Positions 24,572 to 33,382 are shown, counted from the first letter of the stretch. The stretch is 38,200 nt of DNA from Flavobacteriales bacterium (GCA_014381465.1 JACNLP010000018.1:1-38200); one strand, 5' to 3'. Notes: a model not told the origin generated them from the letters alone. Program-made: numbers and translations.

Positions 24572-26391
24572 TGAAAAAACTCTTGCTTTTATGCATGTTA
24601 GTAACCTCTGTTGTTTTTGCACAAAACAATCAATCACAACTTGCTTATCAGTATTATCAAAATGGAGAGTACGATAAAGCAATTTTGCTTTATAAGGAGT
24701 TAAATAAAAAAAACATTTCAACTGCTTATTATTCACCATATATTTCTTGCCTTATTAGTAATGAAAATTATAAGGAAGCTGAAAAAATAGCTTCCAAAAT
24801 GGTAAAGAAATACCCTAAAAGTTTGAACTATAAAGTAGATTTTGGCTTTCTGCAAAAAAAGAATGGAAAAAGCAAAAAAGCAAAAAAAACTTATCAATCT
24901 GCCATTGATATTTTAAGTAAGCAAACAAGCCAAGCTATTAGTTTAGGAAATGCTTTTATTATGCGAAAGGAGTATGTTTGGGCAGAAAAAACTTATCTAA
25001 AAGCACAAGAATTAAATCCTAGCTATCCTTTCCAGATGCAAATGGCTAATGTTTATAAGCAAATGGGTGATACAGAGAAAATGATTGAAAGCTATTTATT
25101 ACTAATCGCCTCTTTCCCTAATCAGAAACAAAGTGTAAAAAACAATTTGCAAATTTTTCTAAACAATGATGGTATCGAGAGTACAAAAAACTATAATACC
25201 CTAAAGAAACAGCTACTAAAATTTGTACAAAAAGAAAAATCTGGAACAGATTTTTCCGATATGCTTATTTGGCTTTTTATGCAAAACCATCAGTTTGAGT
25301 TGGCTTTTTTACAAGCAAAAGCCATTGACAAACGAATGAAGGAGGAAGGAGAAAGAATCTTTGATTTGGCAGATATTTTCCTAGATAATTCCTATTATAA
25401 TTTGGCTATTGATGCTTTTGATTACATTATTAAAAAAGGAAAGGAAAACACTTTTTATATTGATGCACACATCAATAAATTATTTGCCTACAATCAAATG
25501 ATAGAAAAAGATAGAAATACAAAAGATAAAGAAGAGCTTAATCAACTTTATTTGGATATAATTGCTAAACTAGGAAAAAACCGAAATACCATTTTATTGC
25601 TTTCCAACTATGCACATTTTAAGGCATTTTATCAGCATAATTTATTAGAAGCAGCTGAAATTTTAGATCAAGCAATGCTTATTCCGTATTTGAATAAATC
25701 GGATTTGGCAGAGTGTAAATTAGAGTATGCCGATATTATGCTTCTTAGTGGAAAAGTATGGACTTCCATTTTGTATTATTCCCAAGTAGAAAAAAGTTTT
25801 AAGGAAAATCTTTTAGGACATGAAGCAAAATTAAGGCGTGCAAAAATCGCATATTTTCAAGGAGATTTTGAGTGGGCACAAGCACAATTGGATGTGTTAA
25901 AAGCATCCACTTCCAAACTAATTGCTAATGATGCCATGAAATTATCTTTACTAATTACTGATAACTTAGGTTTGGACACATCAGAAGTTCCAATGCAAAC
26001 TTATGCAAGAGCCGAATTGCTTTTTTTTCAAAACAAATTCTCAGAAAGCATTATTACGCTTGATAGTATTTTAAATATTTATAAAGGACATAGTTTGACG
26101 GATGAAATCTTGTTTAAAAAATCTGAAATTTATCTAAAAAATGAAGAAATTGAAAAAGCTATAGCAATGCTTGAAAAAATAGAAACGGAATTTTTTTATG
26201 ATATTCTGGCGGATGATGCTATTTTTACTTTGGCAGAAATTTATCAGAAAAAAATAAAAGATAAGGAGAAGGCAAAAGCACTTTACGAAAAAATATTATT
26301 AGAATATAAAGGGAGTATTTACTCTTCTTTGGCAAGAAAGAGGTTCAGAAAATTAAGGGGCGATAATTTGGAAGAAAAACAAACTTTATGA
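24571..26391 (+). CDS. Periplasmic tetratricopeptide-repeat protein
   Basis: The 606-aa protein has a signal peptide (KKLLLLCMLVTSVVFAQ) and then almost entirely helical repeats. Typical TPR signatures are AYQYYQNGEYDKAILLYKELNKKN (about 25-48) and EKAIAMLEKIETEFFYDILADDAIFTLAEIYQKK (near the end). It should act as a scaffold for protein contacts in the periplasm; the partner is unknown. It is translated within the serS-mgtE chain (1-base overlap upstream, 4-base ATGA overlap with the DUF4286 gene downstream). Confidence 0.85.
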   Translation: MKKLLLLCMLVTSVVFAQNNQSQLAYQYYQNGEYDKAILLYKELNKKNISTAYYSPYISCLISNENYKEAEKIASKMVKKYPKSLNYKVDFGFLQKKNGKSKKAKKTYQSAIDILSKQTSQAISLGNAFIMRKEYVWAEKTYLKAQELNPSYPFQMQMANVYKQMGDTEKMIESYLLLIASFPNQKQSVKNNLQIFLNNDGIESTKNYNTLKKQLLKFVQKEKSGTDFSDMLIWLFMQNHQFELAFLQAKAIDKRMKEEGERIFDLADIFLDNSYYNLAIDAFDYIIKKGKENTFYIDAHINKLFAYNQMIEKDRNTKDKEELNQLYLDIIAKLGKNRNTILLLSNYAHFKAFYQHNLLEAAEILDQAMLIPYLNKSDLAECKLEYADIMLLSGKVWTSILYYSQVEKSFKENLLGHEAKLRRAKIAYFQGDFEWAQAQLDVLKASTSKLIANDAMKLSLLITDNLGLDTSEVPMQTYARAELLFFQNKFSESIITLDSILNIYKGHSLTDEILFKKSEIYLKNEEIEKAIAMLEKIETEFFYDILADDAIFTLAEIYQKKIKDKEKAKALYEKILLEYKGSIYSSLARKRFRKLRGDNLEEKQTL

Positions 26392-26699
26392 TTATTTATA
26401 ATGTAACTCTTAGCATTGATAAGGAGTTTGAAAAACAGTGGCTCGATTGGATGAAAACCACTCATATTCCAGATATAATGAAAACAGGATTGTTCTTAGA
26501 TTGCAAGATTAGTAGAGTACTAGCAGAAGAAGCTGGAGGGCATACTTATGCTATTGCTTATACTCTTAAAAATATGCATGATTACGAAAAATACCAAAAG
26601 GAGTTTGCAGCTAAATTGCAAGCAGAACACAGTAAAAAGTTTGCTGGGAAATTTGCTGCCTTTCGCACCCTTTTAGAAGTAGTTTACAGTTATGAATAA
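26388..26699 (+). CDS. DUF4286 family protein
   Basis: The 103-aa cytoplasmic protein (MIIYNVTLSIDKEFEKQWLDWMKTTHIPDIMKTGLF) matches DUF4286, a small ferredoxin-like, dimeric alpha-beta barrel type family common in Bacteroidota. No catalytic residue set is known. It overlaps the TPR gene by 4 bases and rsmA by 8 bases; the link to rsmA is often conserved in the phylum, but no function follows from this. Confidence 0.88.
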   Translation: MIIYNVTLSIDKEFEKQWLDWMKTTHIPDIMKTGLFLDCKISRVLAEEAGGHTYAIAYTLKNMHDYEKYQKEFAAKLQAEHSKKFAGKFAAFRTLLEVVYSYE

Positions 26700-27462
26700 G
26701 GTAAGGGCAAAAAAATATTTGGGGCAACATTTCTTAAATGATGAAGTAATTGCAAAAGCCATAACTGATTTATTAAGTGAGGACCAAAAAAAAGTGGTGG
26801 AAGTTGGTCCTGGAATGGGGGTGCTTACAAAGTTTCTTATCCTAAAAAATATAGATTTAAAATTAGCAGAAATTGACAAAGAATCTATTTTGTATCTAAT
26901 GCTTCATTATCCGCAATTAGAAAAAAATATTTTGGAGGCCGATTTTTTACGACTCAATTTGAAAGAAACTTTTGGTAATAATTTTTCGCTAATAGGAAAC
27001 TTCCCCTACAATATTTCTTCTCAAATACTTTTTTCAGTTTTCGAAAACAAAGATATTATTCCAGAAGTTGTGGGCATGTTTCAGAAAGAAGTAGCCGAAA
27101 GAATTGTAGCCAAAAAAGGAAAAAAAAGAGGAATATTGAGTGTGCTGTTGCAAGCCTATTACGATATTGAATACTGTTTTACGGTAGATGAAAATGTTTT
27201 CACGCCACCTCCAAAAGTAAAATCAGCCGTGATAAAGCTTAGAAGAAACAAGGTAAAACAACTGCCATGTGACGAAAAAATGTTTAAGCAAATTGTAAAA
27301 GCCGGATTTAATCAGAAGCGTAAAACTTTGCGAAATGCTTTAAAATCCTTTTCTTTGGAAAGTGAATTAGCACATACCGATTTACTCCAAAAAAGAGCAG
27401 AAGAATTATCGGTAGAGGATTTTATAATTATCACAAAAATATGTCAGAACAAAGAGAAATAA
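26692..27462 (+). CDS. rsmA: 16S rRNA dimethyladenosine transferase
   Basis: RsmA (KsgA) dimethylates two adjacent adenosines in the 3'-terminal helix 45 of 16S rRNA, late in small subunit assembly. Visible motifs: KYLGQHFLND (8-17), the SAM-binding VVEVGPGMGVLT (35-46), acidic E60 and D84 of the cofactor pocket, and the catalytic NFPYNIS (103-109). The C-terminal domain ends FNQKRKTLRNALKSF. Length 256 aa is normal. The end overlaps mgtE by 22 bases, an unusually long same-strand overlap. Confidence 0.97.
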   Translation: MNKVRAKKYLGQHFLNDEVIAKAITDLLSEDQKKVVEVGPGMGVLTKFLILKNIDLKLAEIDKESILYLMLHYPQLEKNILEADFLRLNLKETFGNNFSLIGNFPYNISSQILFSVFENKDIIPEVVGMFQKEVAERIVAKKGKKRGILSVLLQAYYDIEYCFTVDENVFTPPPKVKSAVIKLRRNKVKQLPCDEKMFKQIVKAGFNQKRKTLRNALKSFSLESELAHTDLLQKRAEELSVEDFIIITKICQNKEK

Positions 27463-28793
27463 CAGCCCAACTTATAGAAGAAATAAGTCAGCAAATTGGC
27501 AGTGAGGATACTGCAAAATTGCATGATTTGATAGACGATTTTCATGTGGCTGATATTGCTGAAATTCTTGATGAACTATCCTTAAAGGACGCACAATTTT
27601 TATATCAATTTATTGCAGAGGAAAAATCAGCAGAAATTCTTGTAGAACTGGATGATGATTTGCGGGAGGATTTACTTGCCGATTTAACGGCAAAAGAAAT
27701 TGCACAAGAGGTAATTGATAATTTAGAAACGGATGATGCAGCAGATGTAATTGGCGAACTTTCAGAAAAAAAACAAGAGGAAGTTTTATCCCTTATTGAA
27801 GATAAGGAACATGCAAGTGATATTTCTGATTTGCTTTCCTATCCAGAAGATTCAGCAGGTGGATTAATGGCAAAGGAACTTATCAAAGTAAACGAAAATT
27901 GGAATATTTTGCAGTGCCTTAGAGAAATGCGCAAACAAGCTGAGCATGTAAAACAAGTGCATACTATTTATGTGGTGGATAATAGTGATGTTTTGCTTGG
28001 TTCTATGTCGCTTAGAAGATTACTGCTGGCAGAAACCAATACTCCAATAAAAGAAATTATTAATAACGAAATTATTTCGGTAAAAGCAACTGAAGATGAT
28101 CAGGATGTTGCTAACATTATGAATAAATACGATTTGATTGTATTGCCGGTAGTGGATGATACAAACAAATTAATTGGAAGAATTACCATTGATGATGTGA
28201 TGGATGTAGTAAAAGAGGAAGCAGAAAAAGATTACCAAATGGCTTCTGGTATTTCGGAAGATGTAGAAGCAAGTGATAGTGTTTGGGCACTTACAAGAGC
28301 ACGATTACCCTGGCTTTTAATTGGGATGATTGGCGGTTTGCTTGGAGCAAAAGTTATAGGAGTTTTTGATATTAGAGAGAATTTTGAATTGGCATTTTTT
28401 ATACCACTAATTGCCGCAATGGGCGGAAATGTGGGCGTACAGTCGGCTGCAATTGTTGTACAAGGATTGGCAAATGATTCGTTAAAAATGGATAATATTT
28501 TTCAGAAATTAGTAAAGGAACTAGGGGTTGGGCTTTTGAACGGAATAATTTGCTCTCTTATTATTTTAGGTGCTGCCTTTGCTTTGGGCTATGGTATGGC
28601 ACTTAGTTTAACGGTAAGTATTTCTCTTTTGGCGGTAATTGTTTTTGCTGCACTTTTTGGCACTTTTGTTCCTCTTGCCTTAGAAAAATACGAGATTGAT
28701 CCAGCTTTGGCAACAGGACCATTTATTACCACAGTAAATGATGTGCTTGGATTGTTTATTTATTTTTGGATAGGACAACTACTGATGAGCTAA
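27441..28793 (+). CDS. mgtE: Magnesium transporter MgtE
   Basis: MgtE is a dimeric, Mg2+-gated channel of the inner membrane. Residues about 10-125 are the acidic superhelical N domain, 135-255 two CBS domains (SMSLRRLLLAETNTPIKEI, GRITIDDVMDVVKEEAEKDY), then the plug helix and five transmembrane helices (about 283-450) including PLIAAMGGNVGVQSAAIVVQGLA, the pore-lining signature. Length 450 aa is complete. It is the last gene of the serS chain. Its stop codon TAA is the first part of octamer element D. Confidence 0.97.
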   Translation: MSEQREITAQLIEEISQQIGSEDTAKLHDLIDDFHVADIAEILDELSLKDAQFLYQFIAEEKSAEILVELDDDLREDLLADLTAKEIAQEVIDNLETDDAADVIGELSEKKQEEVLSLIEDKEHASDISDLLSYPEDSAGGLMAKELIKVNENWNILQCLREMRKQAEHVKQVHTIYVVDNSDVLLGSMSLRRLLLAETNTPIKEIINNEIISVKATEDDQDVANIMNKYDLIVLPVVDDTNKLIGRITIDDVMDVVKEEAEKDYQMASGISEDVEASDSVWALTRARLPWLLIGMIGGLLGAKVIGVFDIRENFELAFFIPLIAAMGGNVGVQSAAIVVQGLANDSLKMDNIFQKLVKELGVGLLNGIICSLIILGAAFALGYGMALSLTVSISLLAVIVFAALFGTFVPLALEKYEIDPALATGPFITTVNDVLGLFIYFWIGQLLMS

Positions 28794-28853
28794 TTTGATA
28801 ATATACGGATTTAATAATAACCAAAAACCAATAACTAGCAACTAATAACTATT
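28791..28853 (+). repeat. Octamer/heptamer element D after mgtE
   Basis: TAATTTGA, TAATATAC and GGATTTAA (8-base period, the first including the mgtE stop codon) are followed by the heptamers AATAACC, AAAAACC, AATAACT, AGCAACT and AATAACT. Same composition order as elements A and C. Confidence 0.55.
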
Positions 28854-28857
28854 TAAA

Positions 28858-29784
28858 TTGAGAATTCTTTTTATTGATACCGTACATCCTTTTTTAAAAG
28901 ATACCTTAGAAAAACAAAACCATATTTGTGATACAGCTTATGATAAAACAAGAGGTGAAATTTTATCCATTATATCTGATTATGAAGGAATTGTTTTGCG
29001 TTCACGCATCAGTATTGATGCGGATTTTTTAAGTCAATGTCATAATTTAAAATTCATTGCAAGAGCTGGAAGTGGAATGGAAAACATAGACATAATTTCG
29101 GCAGAAAAAAGAAATATAAAATGTTTTAATGCAGGTGAAGGTAACCGGCAAGCAGTAGCAGAACATGCACTTGGAATGCTACTTTCCCTTTTTAATAATT
29201 TAAATAAATCAGACAAAGAAGTTAGAAATGGAGTTTGGGAAAGGGAAGGCAATAGAGGAATTGAGCTTGCTGGAAAAACCATTGGGATTATTGGCTATGG
29301 GAATAATGGCTCTGCTTTTGCTGAGGTTTTAAGTGGCTTTGGTGTGCAGATTTTGGCTTATGATAAATATCTTGAAAAACACAAATATCAAGCAAGTATG
29401 CAATCTATTTTTCAGCAAGCTGATATTGTAAGTTTGCATATTCCATTAACGGCTGAAACTACTTATTTGGTGGATGAAAATTACTTTAAACAATTTAAAA
29501 AACCAATTTACGTGATAAATACTGCAAGAGGAAAATGTGTGCAAACTAAGGACTTGGTTGCTGCCATGAAAGAAGGGAAAATTGAAGGTGCTTGTTTAGA
29601 TGTTTTGGAATATGAGAAATCATCCTTTGAGGACTTAACAGCAAAAAAAAACACAAAAGAAATACAATACCTAATGGATTCAGAAAAAACAATTTTAAGC
29701 CCACATATTGCTGGATGGACTAAGCAGAGTAAACTAAAAATTACTGAAGTTTTATTGGAAAAAATTAAGGGATTACTTAAGTAA
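28858..29784 (+). CDS. D-2-hydroxyacid dehydrogenase (SerA-like)
   Basis: This 308-aa NAD-dependent enzyme would interconvert a D-2-hydroxy acid and a 2-keto acid. The Rossmann motif GYGNNG is at 146-151, with catalytic Arg224 (NTARG), the Glu in LDVLE (about 251) and His283 (SPHIAGWT). It lacks the ACT regulatory domain of many phosphoglycerate dehydrogenases, so the substrate is open. The start is TTG at 28858: no ATG or GTG lies near, the next codons RILFIDTVHPFLKD match family N-termini, and the first strand would be lost with any later start. It directly follows repeat element D. Confidence 0.9.
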   Translation: MRILFIDTVHPFLKDTLEKQNHICDTAYDKTRGEILSIISDYEGIVLRSRISIDADFLSQCHNLKFIARAGSGMENIDIISAEKRNIKCFNAGEGNRQAVAEHALGMLLSLFNNLNKSDKEVRNGVWEREGNRGIELAGKTIGIIGYGNNGSAFAEVLSGFGVQILAYDKYLEKHKYQASMQSIFQQADIVSLHIPLTAETTYLVDENYFKQFKKPIYVINTARGKCVQTKDLVAAMKEGKIEGACLDVLEYEKSSFEDLTAKKNTKEIQYLMDSEKTILSPHIAGWTKQSKLKITEVLLEKIKGLLK

Positions 29785-29825
29785 ATATGGTTATTCTTAC
29801 ACTTATTCTAAAATTATACTATTAT

Positions 29826-29845
29826 TCCCTTACTAAAGGGATTTG
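29826..29845 (+). terminator. Weak hairpin after the dehydrogenase gene
   Basis: TCCCTT/AAGGGA with a four-base loop, then only three Ts. A weak terminator at best. Confidence 0.35.
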
Positions 29846-29876
29846 CTACATTATTTAGATTATTACATTAAACCTT

Positions 29877-29884
29877 TATCTTTG
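29877..29884 (+). promoter_or_regulatory. -7 element of rsgA, almost touching the start codon
   Basis: TATCTTTG ends four bases before the GTG at 29889. With the usual start about 5-7 bases downstream of this element, the mRNA would begin at or within a base or two of the start codon. Confidence 0.6.
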
Positions 29885-29888
29885 CAAA

Positions 29889-30815
29889 GTGAAAGGAACA
29901 ATAATAAAAACCACTGGAAAACGCTATACAGTAAAAACTGCAGATGGTGCAATTATTCAATCTCGTTTAAAAGGAAAATTTAGAATAGCTGGCATTAAAA
30001 GTACTAATCCTATTGTGGTAGGAGATAAAGTGGAGATAGAGCAGGAATCTGAATTATGGATGATTGTGAAATTGTGCAAAAGAAAAAATCATATTCTGAG
30101 AAAATCGGTAAATCTATCAAAGCAAACTCATGTTATTGCAGCCAATATTGATCAAGCAATTTTGATTGTTACTCTAGAGAATCCTATTACAACTACTAGC
30201 TTTATTGATAGGTTTTTGGTAGCTGCACAATCTTACGGTATAGAGGTTCTTATCATTTTTAATAAGCAAGATATTTATAATAGGCAAAAGATGCAAGAAC
30301 AAAAACAATTGCATGAAATCTATAAGAAAGTTGGTTATAATTGCATTTCCATTTCTGTTTTACAAGATGATTTGAAGGATATAATTGCTGCTATGAGAAA
30401 TAAAGTGAGTGTAATTGCTGGGCATTCGGGAGTTGGAAAATCTACTCTTATTAACAAATTACAACCCAACTTGAATATTAACACTAAAGAAATTTCGGAT
30501 ACTCATGGGCAAGGACAGCATACCACTACATTTTCTGAACTTTATGAATTAGATTTTGGTGGCTCAATAATAGACACTCCTGGTATTAGAGGGCTTGGTT
30601 TGGTTGAGATAAAAAAACAAGAGTTAGGAGATTATTTTTGTGAGTTCTTACAAAGTAAAAAGAAATGTAAATTTCATAATTGCATACATTTAAACGAGCC
30701 AGATTGTGCTGTGAAATTAGAATTAGAGAAAGGAGAGATTGCTAAAAGTAGATATGAAAGTTATTTAGGAATGTTGGAAGAAGACGAAAAGAATTATAGG
30801 ACAAACGATTATTAA
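29889..30815 (+). CDS. rsgA: Ribosome small subunit-dependent GTPase A
   Basis: RsgA checks late 30S assembly and is released upon GTP hydrolysis. The OB-fold (about 1-75) is followed by a circularly permuted GTPase: G4 NKQD (125-128) comes before G1 GHSGVGKST (178-186) and G3 DTPG (229-232). The C-terminal zinc site has C260, C265, H267 and C273. Length 308 aa. The start codon is GTG; MKGTIIKTTGKRYTVKT matches family N-termini so the GTG is convincing, and it lies four bases after the -7 promoter element, making a leaderless message likely. Confidence 0.96.
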   Translation: MKGTIIKTTGKRYTVKTADGAIIQSRLKGKFRIAGIKSTNPIVVGDKVEIEQESELWMIVKLCKRKNHILRKSVNLSKQTHVIAANIDQAILIVTLENPITTTSFIDRFLVAAQSYGIEVLIIFNKQDIYNRQKMQEQKQLHEIYKKVGYNCISISVLQDDLKDIIAAMRNKVSVIAGHSGVGKSTLINKLQPNLNINTKEISDTHGQGQHTTTFSELYELDFGGSIIDTPGIRGLGLVEIKKQELGDYFCEFLQSKKKCKFHNCIHLNEPDCAVKLELEKGEIAKSRYESYLGMLEEDEKNYRTNDY

Positions 30816-30864
30816 TTTAGAGGAGATTCTAAAATTCTGCAATCTAAAAAATAATTTAAAGCAT

Positions 30865-30895
30865 AAAAAAGCCCACCAAATTGGTGGGCTTTTTG
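30865..30895. terminator. Bidirectional terminator between rsgA and the TonB receptor gene
   Basis: GCCCACCAA/TTGGTGGGC (9 bp, one base between) flanked by six As on one side and five Ts on the other; it can terminate both convergent genes. Confidence 0.85.
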
Positions 30896-30901
30896 TTTTC
30901 T

Positions 30902-30967
30902 GTCATTCTGAATTTAATTCAGAATCTGAGAAATATAAAATAGATTCCGTATTAAGTACGGAATGAC
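30902..30967. repeat. GTCATTC...GAATGAC interspersed element (best copy)
   Basis: Perfect 7-bp terminal inverted repeats GTCATTC (30902-30908) and GAATGAC (30961-30967). Near each end is a smaller palindrome: CTGAATTTAATTCAG on the left and TTCCGTATTAAGTACGGAA on the right. It encodes nothing and lies between the shared terminator and the stop of the TonB receptor gene. Size and shape suggest a REP- or MITE-like element. Confidence 0.7.
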
Positions 30968-30973
30968 TAAATT

Positions 30974-33232
30974 TTAAAAACCTAAAGTTAGTCCTAAAAG
31001 ATAATTTCTTGTAGCTTGAGGGTAGTATCCGGCCATATTGTATCCTCTTTCACTATCTGCATTTACATAATGATTATCTAATGGGCTAGTTCCTGGAAAA
31101 GGGTCATCATTAATAAATCGGTAAACCCATGCATTATTTACATATTCATTATTAAGTAAGTTGTTTACTTGCAAACTAACCTTTGCAGTTTTGAAAATGT
31201 TACTTTTCCACTCATATGTTAATCTCAAATGATTGACTAAGTAGTCGTTTAGCATTCTGTCTTCTGATGAAGTATTGTCAATAAACTGTTCGCCAACATA
31301 CTTGCTGATGAAATCAACACTTGTGTTTTTGTCCAATTTATAGTTTAATTGTGAAGTCCAAATTACATTAGGAGAAAAAGCAATATCAGTATTTTCATGA
31401 GTAACCTCATCAACTCCCCAAGTATCCCAGTTGTCAACATGTTCAACAAAAGGAGTGACAATTTTGTTTTCACTTAAAGTCATGTTTGCTGCCCAAGTAA
31501 AGTTGTTCGTTAGCTTATAAGTTCCTTCAATCTCAATTCCTTTTCGGAATGATTCAGCAACATTTACATGTGTTCTTTCACCAACATCATTCATTTTACC
31601 TGTCATTACCAATTGGTTTTCATAGTTCATAAAATAAAGGTTTGCGCCAAAAGTCATTTTATCTCCTGTTTGCTTGTATCCAATTTCAGTGTCGTAAAGT
31701 GTTTCGTGTGTTGGGCGAGAATCAGGAGTACTTTCTGTATAATCACTTCTGTTTGGCTCTTTATTAGCTACACCAAATGAAGCATATAGTACTTGATTAT
31801 CATTAAGAGTATGGTGTAAACCAAATTTAGGATTAAAGAATTCAAGATTTATTTCTTGTTCAGCAGAGTTTCCATTAGCATCTAGTCCTTCAAAAATATA
31901 GTCAATTCTTCTTCTTTGTAAATCTAAATAAAGGTTAGTGGCATCAGAATATTTATAGTTTGCTTTTGCATAGAAATTATTGTCTGACTTTTCAGCTTTA
32001 TTCCAGTAGTATTGGTGGTTAAAATCAGCATTACTAGCGTATTGTGCCCAGATTACATTTCCGTAATGTTGCCCAGAATAACGGCTACTAGCTCCTCCAA
32101 AAATAAGATCTAAATCTCCCATTTTATGGTTAAGCGAGTAAGTAAATCCGCCAAAATCATTGTTTAACCATTTTCTTCTGATAAGGTTAGAAGTTGTAAT
32201 TGTATCGTTTCCAATAATTACATCATCCAATCCGTAAAATGATAAGGAATTTTGTCCCCAAACATAGTCGCCATTATATAATACAGAGTTGTATTCAGTT
32301 CCAACATATTGCTCGTAATATCCTTCACCATGCGTGTAGTGCCCTGCAATGTTAAAGTTTGTAACATCACTTAATTGCCTGCTGTAATGTAGTTGATAAT
32401 GCGTTTGCCCGTAATTATCCACTTCATTGTCATAGTTATAAGGATTGTAAGTTCGGTTAGAATCTAAATAATTTGAAGGTGTTCCGTACCAAGCTTGGTA
32501 GGTTCTTTCTTTTCCTGAAAATACAATTCCTTTTAGTACTGAATTATCTCCAAAGTAAGTTCCTTGTAAGTACAATGATTTTAAATCAGAAGATGCTCTA
32601 TCCATATATCCATCAGATGAAATTTTGGATAAACGCCCATCAAAAGCAAATTTACCATTCAATAGCCCTGTTCCGAACTCTACATTGTTTTTAAGAGTTG
32701 CAAAACTTCCCATGGAGTTATTTGTAGTGAAGTAAGCATCTTTTCTTAATCCGTCTGTTTTTAAGTTAACAGATGCCCCAAAAGCAGCAGCACCATTTGT
32801 TGAAGTCCCAACTCCTCTTTGAATTTGAATGTTTTCTACAGAAGAAGTAAAATCAGGCATATTTACCCACCAAACTCCTTGGCTTTCTGAATCATTCAAT
32901 GGAATGCCGTTTACGGTTACATTTATTCTTGTTGGATCCGAGCCCCTAACACGAAAACCTGTGTAACCTACTCCAGCTCCAGCATCAGAAGTAGTAACTA
33001 CTGAGGGAGTTAATGAAATTAAGTAAGGTAAGTCTTGTCCAAGATTTCCTTTTTCAATTTCAGCTTTACTAATATTGGTAAATGCAACTGGTGTTTTTTC
33101 TCCAGCTCTTAGCGCATTTACATTTACTTCAACTAACACTTTTTTTAGTGTAATAGTGTCGGTTGGCTGCCCGGCAAAACCAATAAATGGTAGAGCAAGC
33201 AGTACAGCAATGCAGTTTTTTTTGTTAAACAT
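30974..33232 (-). CDS. TonB-dependent receptor, probably for thiamine compounds
   Basis: The 752-aa outer-membrane protein has a signal peptide (about 1-21), a possible TonB box near DTITLKKVLVEV, the plug domain (about 45-160, with SVVTTSDAGAGVGYTGFRVRG and GSDPTRINVTVNGIPLNDSE), and a 22-strand-type barrel ending in a C-terminal Phe (YLLGLTLGF). It lacks the carboxypeptidase-like domain of SusC proteins. Energised uptake through TonB-ExbBD is expected. The substrate call rests on the TPP riboswitch directly upstream: thiamine-regulated TonB receptors are established in Bacteroidota. No thiamine biosynthesis gene is in the window. The nearest candidate partners are the pnuC-like transporter and kinase at 36888-38016, on the same strand but separated by about 3.6 kb. 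Confidence 0.9.
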   Translation of the reverse strand: MFNKKNCIAVLLALPFIGFAGQPTDTITLKKVLVEVNVNALRAGEKTPVAFTNISKAEIEKGNLGQDLPYLISLTPSVVTTSDAGAGVGYTGFRVRGSDPTRINVTVNGIPLNDSESQGVWWVNMPDFTSSVENIQIQRGVGTSTNGAAAFGASVNLKTDGLRKDAYFTTNNSMGSFATLKNNVEFGTGLLNGKFAFDGRLSKISSDGYMDRASSDLKSLYLQGTYFGDNSVLKGIVFSGKERTYQAWYGTPSNYLDSNRTYNPYNYDNEVDNYGQTHYQLHYSRQLSDVTNFNIAGHYTHGEGYYEQYVGTEYNSVLYNGDYVWGQNSLSFYGLDDVIIGNDTITTSNLIRRKWLNNDFGGFTYSLNHKMGDLDLIFGGASSRYSGQHYGNVIWAQYASNADFNHQYYWNKAEKSDNNFYAKANYKYSDATNLYLDLQRRRIDYIFEGLDANGNSAEQEINLEFFNPKFGLHHTLNDNQVLYASFGVANKEPNRSDYTESTPDSRPTHETLYDTEIGYKQTGDKMTFGANLYFMNYENQLVMTGKMNDVGERTHVNVAESFRKGIEIEGTYKLTNNFTWAANMTLSENKIVTPFVEHVDNWDTWGVDEVTHENTDIAFSPNVIWTSQLNYKLDKNTSVDFISKYVGEQFIDNTSSEDRMLNDYLVNHLRLTYEWKSNIFKTAKVSLQVNNLLNNEYVNNAWVYRFINDDPFPGTSPLDNHYVNADSERGYNMAGYYPQATRNYLLGLTLGF

Positions 33233-33263
33233 TTTTTTAATTTTTAGTTAACATTACACACAT

Positions 33264-33271
33264 AAAGGGGT
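33264..33271 (-). promoter_or_regulatory. Possible anti-aptamer segment of the riboswitch
   Basis: ACCCCTTT on the minus strand is the exact reverse complement of AAAGGGGT in the aptamer (about 33357-33364). It could compete with the conserved GGGGTGC strand and form the switch; no T-run follows, so control of translation is more likely than termination. Confidence 0.35.
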
Positions 33272-33295
33272 TAATGCATGTTTATTTAATGTTGA

Positions 33296-33368
33296 CTCAT
33301 TTCCCTAAAATGAATTACCACCTCAGGTTCAATGGGTATAATCTCAGCCTTTCGGCACCCCTTTTAAG
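33296..33368 (-). promoter_or_regulatory. TPP (thiamine pyrophosphate) riboswitch
   Basis: The minus strand shows the THI-element blocks in the right order and spacing: GGGGTGCC (33354-33361), GGCTGAGA, ACCC, GAACCTGAGG (33321-33330), GGTAAT and AGGGA (33302-33306). It starts just after a TATCTTTG promoter element and ends about 65 bases before the receptor's ATG. Binding of TPP would lower receptor expression when thiamine is plentiful. Confidence 0.93.
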
Positions 33369-33374
33369 ATGTGG

Positions 33375-33382
33375 CAAAGATA
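33375..33382 (-). promoter_or_regulatory. -7 element of the TonB receptor/riboswitch transcript
   Basis: TATCTTTG on the minus strand places the transcription start at about 33368, just before the aptamer. It is divergent from the element at 33420. Confidence 0.6.
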
